A stretch of 64,000 nucleotides of DNA from Paenibacillus pasadenensis DSM 19293 (GCF_000422485.1 NZ_AULW01000001.1:496001-560000); one strand, 5' to 3'. Counted from the first letter of the stretch, positions 31,978 through 40,450 are shown. The notes: a model not told the origin generated them from the sequence alone. Numbers and translations are program-made.

Positions 31978-34214
31978 GACCGATTCCTTGCCTGCGCCTG
32001 CCCGCCGTCCCTCCGTTCGTGCGCCCGCTCCTCGCCCGTCTCCTCCGCCGCCTCGGGCAGCTCCAGCTCGAAGCGCGCGCCGCGTCCGGGCTCGCTCCAG
32101 ATGCGGACCGCTCCCCCCCAGGTCGTCGCGACGAGGCTGTACACGAGGCTGAGGCCGAGCCCGGTTCCTCCGCGGCCCCGACGCGTCGTCACGAACGGAT
32201 CGAAGATCCGCGCGGCCAGCTCCGGCTCCATGCCGACGCCGTCGTCCTCGAATTCCACATAGAGCCCCGCCCGCTCCCGCAGCCGCGAGATGGTGATCGC
32301 GACGATGCCGGAGCCGCCCTCCGGATACGCATGCGTGACGGAGTTGACGAGCAGGTTGGTCAGGATCTGATAAAAAGCCCCTACATATCCCGTCGTCTCC
32401 AGCCCCTCCTCCGCCTCGACCCGCACGTCCAGCCGGACGCCGGATTCCCGCAGCAGAGGGCTGAGGCTGATCAGCACGTCGAGCGCCGCCTGCTTGGCCT
32501 CGAACCGCTGGGGCAGCTCGCTCGCCTGGCCGGCGGCGACCTGCTTGAAGCTGCGCACGAGCTGCTCGGTGCGCTGCAGGTTCGACAGCAGGATGGACGC
32601 CGACTCCGAGCTTTCGGCCAGGAACCGCTCGAGCTCGGTCCGCTTCATCTGCCCGGAGGCGTACAGCTGCCGCAGCCGCTCGGCGCGCTGGGCGAGATGG
32701 CTCGACGCGGTGACGCCGATGCCGATCGGCGTGTTGATCTCATGGGCGACGCCGGCGACGAGACTGCCGAGCGAGGCCATCTTTTCGGCCTGCACGAGCT
32801 GCCGCTGCGCCGATTCCAGCCGCTCCATCGCCTCCTGCAGCTCCGCCGTCCGCTCCCGCACCCGCTGCTCCAGCGTCTGGCTCCACTCGTCCTTGAGCCG
32901 GTCCATCGCCAGCAGCCGCCGCGCCAGCTGCTCGGCCTCGGCGAACGAGCCGGCGTACTGGCGGGCGAGCAGAACCGACTGGAAGAGAGAGAACGCCAGG
33001 AAGCCGAGCGGAGCGAGCGAGGCCGCCCGCGTCAGGTCCGCCATGTAGAAGAAGTCGTGGATGATCGTAGCGGCGAGGACGGCGAAGCCGCAAAGGAACA
33101 GCAGCGCCCCCCGCTCGCCCCGGGCGACGGCCACGGCGATCGCGCCGGCCCCGTACGCCATGACGAAGCAGGCGTAAAGCTCCGCCGGCAGCAGCGCATG
33201 CTCGTACACCCGCTGCTCCGTCAGCAGGCATAGCAGCGCTCCCAGGCCGCCGACGGCGTCGGAGGCGCGGACGAGCCGGCGTCCGACGAACGCCGGATAC
33301 AGCTCCCGCAGCATCCGGGTCAGCAGCAGCAGGCCGAGGTAGAAGATGAGGTAGAGCGCTTTGGCGAACCATTGCCAGTCCAGCTCGGGAAAGATCGTAT
33401 AGACAAGGCGGTCGTTCACCAGCAGCGTCCGCACGGACATGAGCAGCGAGAACGAGCCGACATACAGCGAAGCGAGATGGCGCCGCCGCACGGCGAATAC
33501 GAGCAGATGGTAAAACGCGATGATGCCGCAGGCTCCGAAGGCGAACCAGGAGACGGCCGCGTCGCGGCGATACGCCGCTTCGAGCTGCGCTTCCGTGCCG
33601 ATCAGCGGGCTTCGCTGGAAGCCGCTTTTATAGTAGTCGTAGTTGGACAGCTGCAGCACGAGCTCCAGCTCCGGCCCGTCTCCTCTCTCCAGCGGCGCCA
33701 CCTGCACGATCTGGCGCGGCACCGCCTCCTCCCGCGAGCAGGCGACGACGCCGGCCGACGCGGTCTCGCGGCCGTCCGCCCACAGCCGGTACGAGGTGAA
33801 CGTATTGCCGAGCTTGACGGCGAGCAGCGGCAGCTCCTCCGGCAAAAGCGCCGTCAGACGCAGCGTCGCGCAGCCCTCCAGCGGATAGGTCCGTCCGTCG
33901 ATCGGCTGCCTGTTCCAGTAGCCGGGCACGTCCATGTAGCCGGCCGGCTGCGGCGGCGCTCCGGCACCGGCATCCCAGCTGGCGGGCTCCAGCAGCCGGC
34001 CGGGGTAGAACTCCCACTGTCCGCGCAGCGCGATCGCCTCGTCGAACGGCTGGCCGGTCAGGTCGATTTTTCCCGCCGTCGCCGCAGGCGCCTGCTCCCC
34101 GCCGCTATCCGGCACCAGCAGCGTCCAGGCCGCCGCCCCCCCGATCGTCAGCAGCAGCAGCGCGGCCGGCAGGAGCCGCCATCGCTTACGGCTGGACGGT
34201 CGGAATTTCGGCAT
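31974..34214 (-). CDS. 7TMR-DISM membrane sensor histidine kinase
   Basis: A 746-residue sensor. TM1 (about 12-33) is followed by an extracytoplasmic 7TMR-DISM jelly-roll domain (about 45-225; LRGQWEFYPGRLLEPASW, YMDVPGYWNRQ, TLRLTALLPEELPLLAVKLG, FTSYRLWADGRE), then seven membrane helices (about 230-430), a coiled coil, a HisKA domain with MASLGSLVAGVAHEINTP, and an HATPase_c with LTNLLVNSVTHAYPEG, EDDGVGM, FDPFVTTRRGRGGTGLGLSLV. The DISM fold usually binds carbohydrates or other small ligands outside the cell. It overlaps the upstream YiiX-like gene by 29 nt and the downstream kinase by 4 nt (ATGA). Confidence 0.92.
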   Translation of the reverse strand: MPKFRPSSRKRWRLLPAALLLLTIGGAAAWTLLVPDSGGEQAPAATAGKIDLTGQPFDEAIALRGQWEFYPGRLLEPASWDAGAGAPPQPAGYMDVPGYWNRQPIDGRTYPLEGCATLRLTALLPEELPLLAVKLGNTFTSYRLWADGRETASAGVVACSREEAVPRQIVQVAPLERGDGPELELVLQLSNYDYYKSGFQRSPLIGTEAQLEAAYRRDAAVSWFAFGACGIIAFYHLLVFAVRRRHLASLYVGSFSLLMSVRTLLVNDRLVYTIFPELDWQWFAKALYLIFYLGLLLLTRMLRELYPAFVGRRLVRASDAVGGLGALLCLLTEQRVYEHALLPAELYACFVMAYGAGAIAVAVARGERGALLFLCGFAVLAATIIHDFFYMADLTRAASLAPLGFLAFSLFQSVLLARQYAGSFAEAEQLARRLLAMDRLKDEWSQTLEQRVRERTAELQEAMERLESAQRQLVQAEKMASLGSLVAGVAHEINTPIGIGVTASSHLAQRAERLRQLYASGQMKRTELERFLAESSESASILLSNLQRTEQLVRSFKQVAAGQASELPQRFEAKQAALDVLISLSPLLRESGVRLDVRVEAEEGLETTGYVGAFYQILTNLLVNSVTHAYPEGGSGIVAITISRLRERAGLYVEFEDDGVGMEPELAARIFDPFVTTRRGRGGTGLGLSLVYSLVATTWGGAVRIWSEPGRGARFELELPEAAEETGEERAHERRDGGQAQARNRS

Positions 34215-34899
34215 CCTTCAAATACCTCAGCTCGCGGGCGAGCACAAGCCCGGCGGCGAGCGGCAGGTCCTGGCTCTTGGCCAGCAGCTTGGGCGTATAA
34301 TAATTCGACGGATGCCCGCGCTCCATCCAGCCGAGGCGCATGTAGGTTTCCGCCACCAGCTCGCTGCAGAAGAACGTCTTTTCATCCGCCTGGCAATCCC
34401 AGCTCCCCGCGAGCAGCTCCTCGGCCATCTTCGTCAGGCTCGGGAACGACGCGTCATGCACCTCCTCGACGAACGCCTGGAACTTGTCCAGCGTGTCCGC
34501 CGGCCTGTCTCCCTGCAGCTGCCGGAACGCGTACCGCGAATCGTACCGGTCCGCCTCGTCGGTCGCGATGCGCTCGCGCAGCCGCACGAGCATCGGTCCG
34601 GTCTTGATGCGATGCTGCTCGACGTCCTCGAGCGTCTCGGTCGTCGTCGACTCCCACAGCAGCGCCTCATCGAAGCCGGGCAGCCTTACGACCATGCCGA
34701 CATGCGACCATTCCGAGCGGCTGATGATCTCGATCTCCTCCGATTCGAGGAAAATGCCGTGAAAAAACACCAGGTCCCCCGTCTGAAGCGTGCGTTCCCA
34801 TTCCGTCCAAGCCGATTGCAGAGCCATTGCCATCCCTCTCCCCATCACCCATGTCGCTGCCGTCCGCAGGCGCGCCGCATCGTCAAAAAGCCCGTTCAT
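34186..34899 (-). CDS. YiiX-like permuted papain-fold (NlpC/P60 superfamily) protein
   Basis: A 237-residue protein with the circularly permuted NlpC/P60 arrangement: TGDLVFFHGIFLESEEIEII, the catalytic His in SRSEWSHVGMVVRLPG, and the catalytic Cys late in the chain in KTFFCSELVAETYMRLG. These proteins are thiol hydrolases or acyltransferases acting on lipids or wall peptides. No clear signal peptide. The start is uncertain: ATG at 34899 is listed, while ATGs at 34833 and 34827 follow GGGGAGAGG and may be the true ones. Its 3' end overlaps the membrane kinase gene by 29 nt, so it belongs to the signalling operon as first gene, an unusual partner. Confidence 0.75.
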   Translation of the reverse strand: MNGLFDDAARLRTAATWVMGRGMAMALQSAWTEWERTLQTGDLVFFHGIFLESEEIEIISRSEWSHVGMVVRLPGFDEALLWESTTTETLEDVEQHRIKTGPMLVRLRERIATDEADRYDSRYAFRQLQGDRPADTLDKFQAFVEEVHDASFPSLTKMAEELLAGSWDCQADEKTFFCSELVAETYMRLGWMERGHPSNYYTPKLLAKSQDLPLAAGLVLARELRYLKDAEIPTVQP

Positions 34900-35106
34900 C
34901 CGAGTGCCGCCTCGTGTCGTGTGAGCAGGTGCGGCTGGCGGAAAAACAGGCCGTGCGGACGCGAAGGTCCTCGCGCAGGAAGCGCAATCCAATTTTACCA
35001 TGAAAGCGCTGCTTCAGGCAGGAGACTAAAGGCATGGTTTGCCGTTTTCGCGGGGGCGGGTTAAACTGAGATATTCATTCCAAAGAAGAGGAAGGTGAGC
35101 CGCTCT

Positions 35107-35502
35107 ATGCTGGAAGTGCGCCAATCCCCGAATACGACGGGCGAATTCACCCGAGGCGTCTTCGCGACCCGCGACATCGCCAAAGGAACGCTGTTCCACG
35201 AGGCTCCGGTCGTCACATACCCGAACGAGGAGCATGAGCTGATCGAGCAGACGATCCTCGAGGACTACGTGTTCAACTTCGGGGCCAACCACGGCGCGCT
35301 CGTGCTGGGATACGGAAGCCTGTTCAACCACTCCTACGAGCCGAACGCGGTGTACGAGCTGAACTTCGAGCAGCTGACCGTCGAGTTCTACGCCTATCGC
35401 GACATCGCGGCGGGCGAGGAGATCATGATCAACTACAACGGCGAGCCGGATTGCGACGACCCGCTCTGGTTCACCGAAAACGACGAGCCGGAGGAGAAGT
35501 GA
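35107..35502 (+). CDS. SET-domain protein (putative protein lysine methyltransferase)
   Basis: A 131-residue stand-alone SET domain. Visible motifs are the N-terminal TRGVFATRDIAKGTLFHEAP, the AdoMet-binding SLFNHSYEPNA (NHS motif) and the catalytic-Tyr end AAGEEIMINYNGE. Post-SET cysteines are missing; one Cys follows (DCDD). Small bacterial SET proteins of this kind occur in Bacillales but their targets are unknown. ATG at 35107 has AAGGTGAG 8 nt upstream. It is monocistronic, divergent from the signalling operon. Confidence 0.88.
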   Translation: MLEVRQSPNTTGEFTRGVFATRDIAKGTLFHEAPVVTYPNEEHELIEQTILEDYVFNFGANHGALVLGYGSLFNHSYEPNAVYELNFEQLTVEFYAYRDIAAGEEIMINYNGEPDCDDPLWFTENDEPEEK

Positions 35503-35528
35503 GCCGGACGTAAGAGGCGCGGCGCGCA

Positions 35529-35618
35529 TTGAGGCGCGGCGAGTTGAGGCGCGGATAGTTGAGGCGCGGATAGTTGAGGCGCGGATAGTTGAGGCGCGGA
35601 TAGTTGAGGCGCGACGCG
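35529..35618. repeat. 15-bp minisatellite, six copies
   Basis: TTGAGGCGCGGATAG is repeated exactly at 35544, 35559, 35574 and 35589, with variant copies at 35529 and 35604. Intergenic, between the SET gene and the arsR-type gene. Confidence 0.9.
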
Positions 35619-35737
35619 GCGCGAGCGCTGGCGCGGCCAGCCTGCTCCGCTCGGATCGCTCGGCGCGGGCGCGAGCCCAGCCCGATGCAGTCTGGCGCCT
35701 GCGGACGCGGCAAGTTTTCCCTTGCCCGCGGCCTCGC

Positions 35738-35780
35738 TTGCCCTTTCCATCCATATATCGTAATATTAAGTTATAACGAT
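35738..35780 (+). promoter_or_regulatory. Promoter and operator of the ArsR / CoA-disulfide reductase operon
   Basis: -35 TTGCCC (35738-35743), 17-nt spacer, -10 TAATAT (35761-35766). A 24-bp imperfect dyad at 35757-35780, with outer arms ATCGT/ACGAT and inner ATA/TAT, covers the -10 and the start point, as expected for ArsR autorepression. Confidence 0.65.
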
Positions 35781-35807
35781 TCTTTTTCCCGAAAGGAAGA
35801 TCCGCCC

Positions 35808-36101
35808 ATGAACACCGACAGCCGAGCGTTCGAGGAGGCGGCGGAGCTGCTGAAGGCGCTCGCCCATCCCGTGCGGCTCTGCATCGTGAACGGCTTGCTC
35901 GCCAAAGGCTCCTGCAACGTCAGCTTCATGCAGGACTGCCTCGGCCTGCCCCAATCGACCGTCTCCCAGCATCTGCAGAAGCTCCGCGCCGCGGGCATCG
36001 TGCAGACGTCCCGCAGCGGCCTCGAAGTCCACTATACGATCGCCGACGAGCGCGTGAAGCAGCTCGCCGGCATCCTGCTCAAGGAGGAGACCCCATCATG
36101 A
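35808..36101 (+). CDS. ArsR/SmtB-family regulator, probably persulfide/sulfur-responsive
   Basis: A 97-residue winged-helix repressor: AAELLKALAHPVRLCIVNGL, then GLPQSTVSQHLQKLRAAGIV (recognition helix) and the wing SRSGLEVHYTIAD. It has Cys residues in RLCIVNG, GSCNVS and QDCLGLPQ, but no CxCxxC of classic ArsR or the Asp/His zinc site of SmtB. Its stop overlaps the start of a sulfur-handling CoA-disulfide reductase fusion (ATGA, 36098-36101), so it fits the thiol/persulfide-sensing branch (BigR/SqrR-like). The ATG at 35808 has AAAGGAAG 9 nt upstream. Confidence 0.88.
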   Translation: MNTDSRAFEEAAELLKALAHPVRLCIVNGLLAKGSCNVSFMQDCLGLPQSTVSQHLQKLRAAGIVQTSRSGLEVHYTIADERVKQLAGILLKEETPS

Positions 36102-38647
36102 CCCGCAAAAAAATTCTGATCGTCGGCGGCGTCGCCGGAGGCGCTTCGGCCGCCGCCCGGCTGCGCCGGCTCGACGAGAACGCGCAGATCGTCCTGTTCG
36201 AGCGCGACGACCATATTTCCTTTGCCAACTGCGGCCTGCCCTACTACATCGGCGGCTCGATCCAGGACCGCTCCCGCCTGCTCGTCCAGACGCCGGAGGC
36301 GATGACCGCCCGCTACCGGCTGGACATCCGCGTCCGCAGCGAGGTCGTCGCCGTCAACGCGGCGGCCCGCACGGTCACCGTGCGCACCCGCGACGGACAG
36401 ACGTACGAGGAAGCGTATGACGCCCTGCTGCTTTCTCCCGGCGCGAAGCCGATCGTGCCGTCCGTGCCGGGCGCCCGCCTCGGCGCGGTGACGACGCTGC
36501 GCAACCTGGCGGACACCGACCGCATCAAGTCGCTCGTCGACCGCCAAGGCACGCGCTCCGTGCTCGTCGTCGGCGGCGGCTTCATCGGCGTCGAGATGGC
36601 CGAGAACCTGCGCGAGGCCGGACTTGACGTGACGCTCGTGCAAATCTCCGGCCAAATCCTCGCCCCGTTCGATCCCGAGCTCGCCTCGATGCTCCAAGCC
36701 GAGCTGGAGAACGCGGGCGTGCGCGTCCTGCTGCATGAGACGGCCAAGGCTTTCCGCGAGCTCGCCGGAGGCGCCGTCGAGACCGAGCTCGCCGGAGGCG
36801 GCCTCGTCCGCTCCGAGCTTGTCGTGCTGGCGGTCGGCGTCGAGCCGGACACCGCTTTCCTTCAGGGCAGCGGCATTGCGCTCGGCGAGCGCGGCCACAT
36901 CCTTGTCGACGAGTCGATGCGCGCGAGCGCGGAGGGCGTCTACGCCGTCGGCGACGCCGTGCTCGTCCGCGAGCTGGGCAGCGGCCGCCCGTCGGCCGTG
37001 CCGCTCGCCGGCCCCGCGAACAAGCAAGGCCGCATCGCCGCCGATGCGATCTGCGGCCTGCCGTCGACGTACAAGGGCGCGCAGGGCACGTCGATCATCA
37101 AGGTGTTCGGCTTGACCGGAGCGGCGACCGGCCGCAGCGAAAAGACGCTGCGCGAGCAAGGCGTCCCGTACGAAGCGACGTACGTGCATCCCGCCTCCCA
37201 CGCCGGCTATTATCCAAATGCCGCGCCGATGGCGCTCAAGCTGCTGTTCGCCCCGGACGGCGCTATCCTCGGCGCGCAGGCGGTCGGAGCGGACGGCGTC
37301 GACAAGCGCATCGACTCGATCGCGGCCGTGCTGCGGCTCGGCGGCACCGTCCACGATCTGGCGGAGCTGGAGCTCGCCTATGCGCCGCCTTACTCCTCCG
37401 CCAAGGACCCGGTCAACATGGCCGGCTACACGGCGGAAAACATCCTCGCCGGACGGATGCCGGTCTTCCATGCGCCGGAGCTGGCGGAGCGCGACGAGTC
37501 CGCGACGCTGCTCGTGGACGTCCGCTCGGTCATGGAGCATGAGGCCGGCCACATTCCGGGCTCGCTGCTGGTGCCGGTCGACGAGCTGCGGGAGCGCCTC
37601 GCCGAGCTCGATCCGGGCCGCGAGATCTGGGTGTACTGCCAGGTCGGCATGCGCGGCTACACCGCCTCCCGCATCCTCGCCCAGCACGGCTACCGGACGC
37701 GCAACCTGAGCGGCGGCTTCAAGACGTACCGTCTGTTCGAGGCGGCGAAGCGGATGAGCGAAAAAGCCGCGGAAGCAAGCCGCCAAGCTCCGGCTGCGAT
37801 GCCGATCGCGGCGACGGCGGAAGCTCCGGACAGCCCCGGCGGCAAGGCCGCCGGCGATGATGGCGCTCCGGAGCCGGACGCGACGCTCGACGCCTGCGGC
37901 CTCTCCTGCCCCGGCCCGCTCGTCGAGGTCAAGCGGCGCATGGACGCGCTCGAGCCCGGCCAAGTGCTGCGCGTGCAGGCGACCGATCCCGGCTTCGGCG
38001 AGGATGTCGGCGCATGGGCCCGCATGTACGGAGCGGAGCTGCTGCAGTCCGGCCGCGCGGCAGGCGGCCGCTTCGAGGCGCTGCTGCGCAAGCGGCCGGC
38101 AGCCGGCGCGCAGGCGTCGCCGTCCGCAGCGGCAGGCGCCGCAGCGTCCGCCGCTTCGGCAGCCGCTCCCGCCACGCCCGAGGGCAGCACGCTCGTCGTC
38201 TTCAGCGGCGACCTCGACAAGGCGATCGCCTCCTTCATCATCGCCAACGGCGCCGCCTCAAGCGGCAAGAAGGTGACGCTGTTCTTCACCTTCTGGGGGC
38301 TCAACATCATCCGCAAGCCGGAGCGCGTACAGGCGGACAAAGGCCTCGTCGGCAAGATGTTCGGCCTGATGATGCCGCGCGGCAGCACGCGGCTCGGCAT
38401 GTCCCGCATGAACATGGGCGGCCTCGGAGCCAAGATGATCCGCGGCGTCATGAAGGGCAGCGGCATCTCCTCCCTGGAGGAGCTCATCCAGACGGCGCTT
38501 GACCAGGGCGTCGAGATCGTCGCCTGCTCGATGTCGATGGACGTCATGGGGCTGAAGCGCGAGGAGCTGATCGACGGCATCAAAGTCGGCGGCGTCGGCT
38601 ATTACCTCGGCAAGGCGGACCAGTCGGGCATCAATCTGTTCATCTAG
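36098..38647 (+). CDS. CoA-disulfide/persulfide reductase fused to rhodanese, TusA and DsrE-like domains
   Basis: An 849-residue four-domain enzyme. (1) Residues 1-450: FAD/NAD(P)H CoA-disulfide reductase, with ILIVGGVAGGASAAARLRR, the single redox Cys45 in FANCGLPYY, and the NADH-binding VLVVGGGFIGVEMAE. (2) About 465-550: rhodanese with active Cys514 in YCQVGMRGY. (3) About 598-670: TusA-like sulfur carrier with CGLSCPGPL (Cys600, Cys604). (4) About 690-849: DsrE/DsrF-like domain with Cys810 in VACSMSMDV. The order suggests relay of sulfane sulfur within one chain, reducing persulfides or polysulfides and detoxifying sulfide. Low-complexity Ala-rich linkers join the last domains. It is translationally coupled to the ArsR gene. 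Confidence 0.93.
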   Translation: MTRKKILIVGGVAGGASAAARLRRLDENAQIVLFERDDHISFANCGLPYYIGGSIQDRSRLLVQTPEAMTARYRLDIRVRSEVVAVNAAARTVTVRTRDGQTYEEAYDALLLSPGAKPIVPSVPGARLGAVTTLRNLADTDRIKSLVDRQGTRSVLVVGGGFIGVEMAENLREAGLDVTLVQISGQILAPFDPELASMLQAELENAGVRVLLHETAKAFRELAGGAVETELAGGGLVRSELVVLAVGVEPDTAFLQGSGIALGERGHILVDESMRASAEGVYAVGDAVLVRELGSGRPSAVPLAGPANKQGRIAADAICGLPSTYKGAQGTSIIKVFGLTGAATGRSEKTLREQGVPYEATYVHPASHAGYYPNAAPMALKLLFAPDGAILGAQAVGADGVDKRIDSIAAVLRLGGTVHDLAELELAYAPPYSSAKDPVNMAGYTAENILAGRMPVFHAPELAERDESATLLVDVRSVMEHEAGHIPGSLLVPVDELRERLAELDPGREIWVYCQVGMRGYTASRILAQHGYRTRNLSGGFKTYRLFEAAKRMSEKAAEASRQAPAAMPIAATAEAPDSPGGKAAGDDGAPEPDATLDACGLSCPGPLVEVKRRMDALEPGQVLRVQATDPGFGEDVGAWARMYGAELLQSGRAAGGRFEALLRKRPAAGAQASPSAAAGAAASAASAAAPATPEGSTLVVFSGDLDKAIASFIIANGAASSGKKVTLFFTFWGLNIIRKPERVQADKGLVGKMFGLMMPRGSTRLGMSRMNMGGLGAKMIRGVMKGSGISSLEELIQTALDQGVEIVACSMSMDVMGLKREELIDGIKVGGVGYYLGKADQSGINLFI

Positions 38648-38655
38648 CCGAAACC

Positions 38656-38706
38656 GCATGGGGCGGACAGAAGGGCCTGGAAAAAGGCCGCCTGCCCGCC
38701 CCATGC
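38656..38706 (+). terminator. Hairpin after the sulfur operon
   Basis: Eleven-bp arms GCATGGGGCGG and CCGCCCCATGC enclose a second small stem GGCCT/AGGCC. The following sequence is only moderately T-rich. Confidence 0.55.
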
Positions 38707-38785
38707 TCCATTCTTGCGGTTTCATCCTCCGATGCGCCCGCAAGCGCCTGAAAAAGGGTATACTGGCGTCATGGAGGTGACTCGC

Positions 38786-39412
38786 ATGAAGCGAACGACC
38801 CGCTCCGGCCCGGCCGGAGCCTTGCTTGGCGGCGAGCTCCCGTCGGACGTCGAATGGACGGCCATCACCGGCTGCGACGCGTCGGCGGACGGAGCGTTCT
38901 GGTACGCCGTGCGCTCGACCGGCATCTTTTGCCGGCCGTCCTGCCGCTCCCGCGATCCGCGGCGCGACCGCACGCTCGTGTTCCGGACGCCGGAGCAGGC
39001 GATGGCCGCCGGCTTCCGATCCTGCAAGCGCTGCGAGCCGGAAAAGGCCGCCAAGCCCGACGAGGCCTGGCTGTCCGAGATGGAGGGACTGATCGCCGAG
39101 CGGCTGCGCGCCGGACTGTCCCTCGGCGAGCTGGCGGACGCCGCCTGCCTGTCGCCCTGGCATCTGCATCGCCGCTTCAAGCGGGCGACGGGCTTGACGC
39201 CGCAGCAGTACATCCGCCGCGAGCGGATCGCGCGGGCCAAGCGGCTGCTGGACGATACGGAGCTGACCGCGGGGGCCGTCGCCAAGGAATGCGGCATCCC
39301 TTCCGCGAGCCGTTTCATCGCTTTGTTTCGCCAGGAAGCGGGCTGCACGCCCGCCGAGTACCGCCGCCGGACAGGCGGAGACCAAGATGTCGAGGGAGGC
39401 AAGGCCGAATGA
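38786..39412 (+). CDS. adaA: AdaA: methylphosphotriester-DNA methyltransferase and transcriptional activator
   Basis: A 208-residue adaptive-response regulator. The N-terminal Ada zinc domain has the methyl-acceptor Cys49 and Cys53 (GIFCRPSCRSR) and Cys79/Cys82 (SCKRCEP); the AraC-type DNA-binding domain follows (LGELADAACLSPWHLHRRFK, LTPQQYIRRERIARAK, AKECGIPSASRFIALF). Methylation of the acceptor Cys by phosphotriester repair turns it into an activator of the ada operon. ATG at 38786 has GGAGGTGA 6 nt upstream. It overlaps adaB by ATGA, as in the Bacillus adaA-adaB pair. Confidence 0.94.
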   Translation: MKRTTRSGPAGALLGGELPSDVEWTAITGCDASADGAFWYAVRSTGIFCRPSCRSRDPRRDRTLVFRTPEQAMAAGFRSCKRCEPEKAAKPDEAWLSEMEGLIAERLRAGLSLGELADAACLSPWHLHRRFKRATGLTPQQYIRRERIARAKRLLDDTELTAGAVAKECGIPSASRFIALFRQEAGCTPAEYRRRTGGDQDVEGGKAE

Positions 39413-39948
39413 GCGCAGAAGAGAACAGGCTGTACTGGAGCGTGCTGGAAAAGGACGGCTGGCGGCTGCATGCCGCAGCGGATGCGGACGGCTTCGCGTT
39501 CTGCGGATCGCAGGACGCGCCGTTCGAGGAGCTGGCCGAGTGGGCGGCGGCCCGCCGGCCAGGCGCGGCGCTGGAGCGGTCGGACCGCGTCCTCCAGCCC
39601 TATCTGGATGAGCTCGCCGCTTTGCTGAGCGGAGCGAGCCGCGAGTTCCGGCTGCCGCTGTCGCTTGGCGGCACCGCTTTCCAGCGGACCGTATGGGACG
39701 AGCTGCGGCGGATTCCGTACGGCGAGACGCGGACGTACGCCCAGATCGCCGAGGCGATCGGCCGTCCGTCGGCGGCGCGCGCCGTCGGCGCGGCGATCGG
39801 GGCGAATCCGGTGCTCATGCCGGTGCCCTGCCATCGCGTCGTCGGCTCCGGCGGCACGCTGACGGGCTACCGAGGCGGGCTGGAGATGAAGCGCCGGCTG
39901 CTAGAGCTGGAAAGCTCCGTCCGGCTGCGGCTCTCCGCGGAGCGCTGA
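39409..39948 (+). CDS. adaB: AdaB/Ogt: O6-methylguanine-DNA methyltransferase
   Basis: A 179-residue suicide alkyltransferase. The acceptor Cys141 sits in MPVPCHRVVGSGG; the DNA-binding helix is YAQIAEAIGRPSAARAVGAA, preceded by GTAFQRTVWDELRRIPYGET. It removes methyl groups from O6-methylguanine. Start overlaps the adaA stop, with GAGGGAGG upstream. Length and layout are typical. Confidence 0.94.
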   Translation: MSAEENRLYWSVLEKDGWRLHAAADADGFAFCGSQDAPFEELAEWAAARRPGAALERSDRVLQPYLDELAALLSGASREFRLPLSLGGTAFQRTVWDELRRIPYGETRTYAQIAEAIGRPSAARAVGAAIGANPVLMPVPCHRVVGSGGTLTGYRGGLEMKRRLLELESSVRLRLSAER

Positions 39949-39980
39949 GCGAGCTGGATTTCGCTGGCGGCGGCTGCGGC

Positions 39981-40130
39981 GTGGAGCGAGCCGGCTCACG
40001 GCTACGGCGCGGCGTGGAGCGAGCCGGTGAACGTTGGCGGCGCAGCGGCGTCGTGGAGCGAGCCGGTGAACATTGGCGGCGGTGCGGCGACGGCGCGGCA
40101 GCGATGAACGAGCCGGCGCCCGTTGGCAGC
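39981..40130. repeat. Irregular tandem repeat (GTGGAGCGAGCCGG units)
   Basis: GTGGAGCGAGCCGG-type units followed by GAACRTTGGCGGCG recur at 39981, 40014, 40053 and, degenerate, near 40103. Spacing is 33-50 bp. Non-coding between adaB and its terminator. Confidence 0.6.
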
Positions 40131-40198
40131 GCCGCGGCAGAGAGTCGGCGGCGAAGCGTTTGAGGCGGCTTCGCCGCGACATGCCGTCCTCGACAGGC

Positions 40199-40239
40199 AA
40201 AAAGCGTCCAGCCCCATTCCAGGGGCTGGACGCTTTTTT
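40199..40239. terminator. Bidirectional terminator downstream of adaAB
   Basis: Seventeen-bp perfect stem (AAAAAGCGTCCAGCCCC and complement), loop ATTCCA, A/T tails on both sides. Confidence 0.92.
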
Positions 40240-40289
40240 ACGAAATAGGACTTCTTCGAGCTGTCCCAGCAGCCGACTGGCGCGGCTCT

Positions 40290-40450
40290 CCAGTGCCATT
40301 TTTACCGCTAAAGAGAGCCGTTCCTCAGCTGCGGGGCTTCCTAACGACAATTTTGCCGCTAAGGAGAGCCATTCATCATCTGCGGGGCTTCTTAACGACA
40401 ATTTTGCCGTTAAGGAGAGTCCTAGCGCCAATTTCACCGTGAAGGATTCT
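40290..40450. repeat. 51-bp tandem repeat, about three copies, with internal dyads
   Basis: Units containing CAATTTTGCCGCTAAGGAGAG and CTGCGGGGCTTC-N-TAACGA recur about every 51 bp. The junction TTAACG-N10-CGTTAA is a dyad. Because the period is a multiple of three, several frames stay open, but none has a ribosome site. It lies between the adaAB terminator and the DUF2339 stop. Confidence 0.7.

Noticed and set aside
39901-40437. 178-codon minus-strand frame with 17-residue LSLAAKLSL repeats
   Set aside because: Runs across the adaAB terminator hairpin and into adaB antisense, with repeats caused by a 51-bp unit; no start signal.
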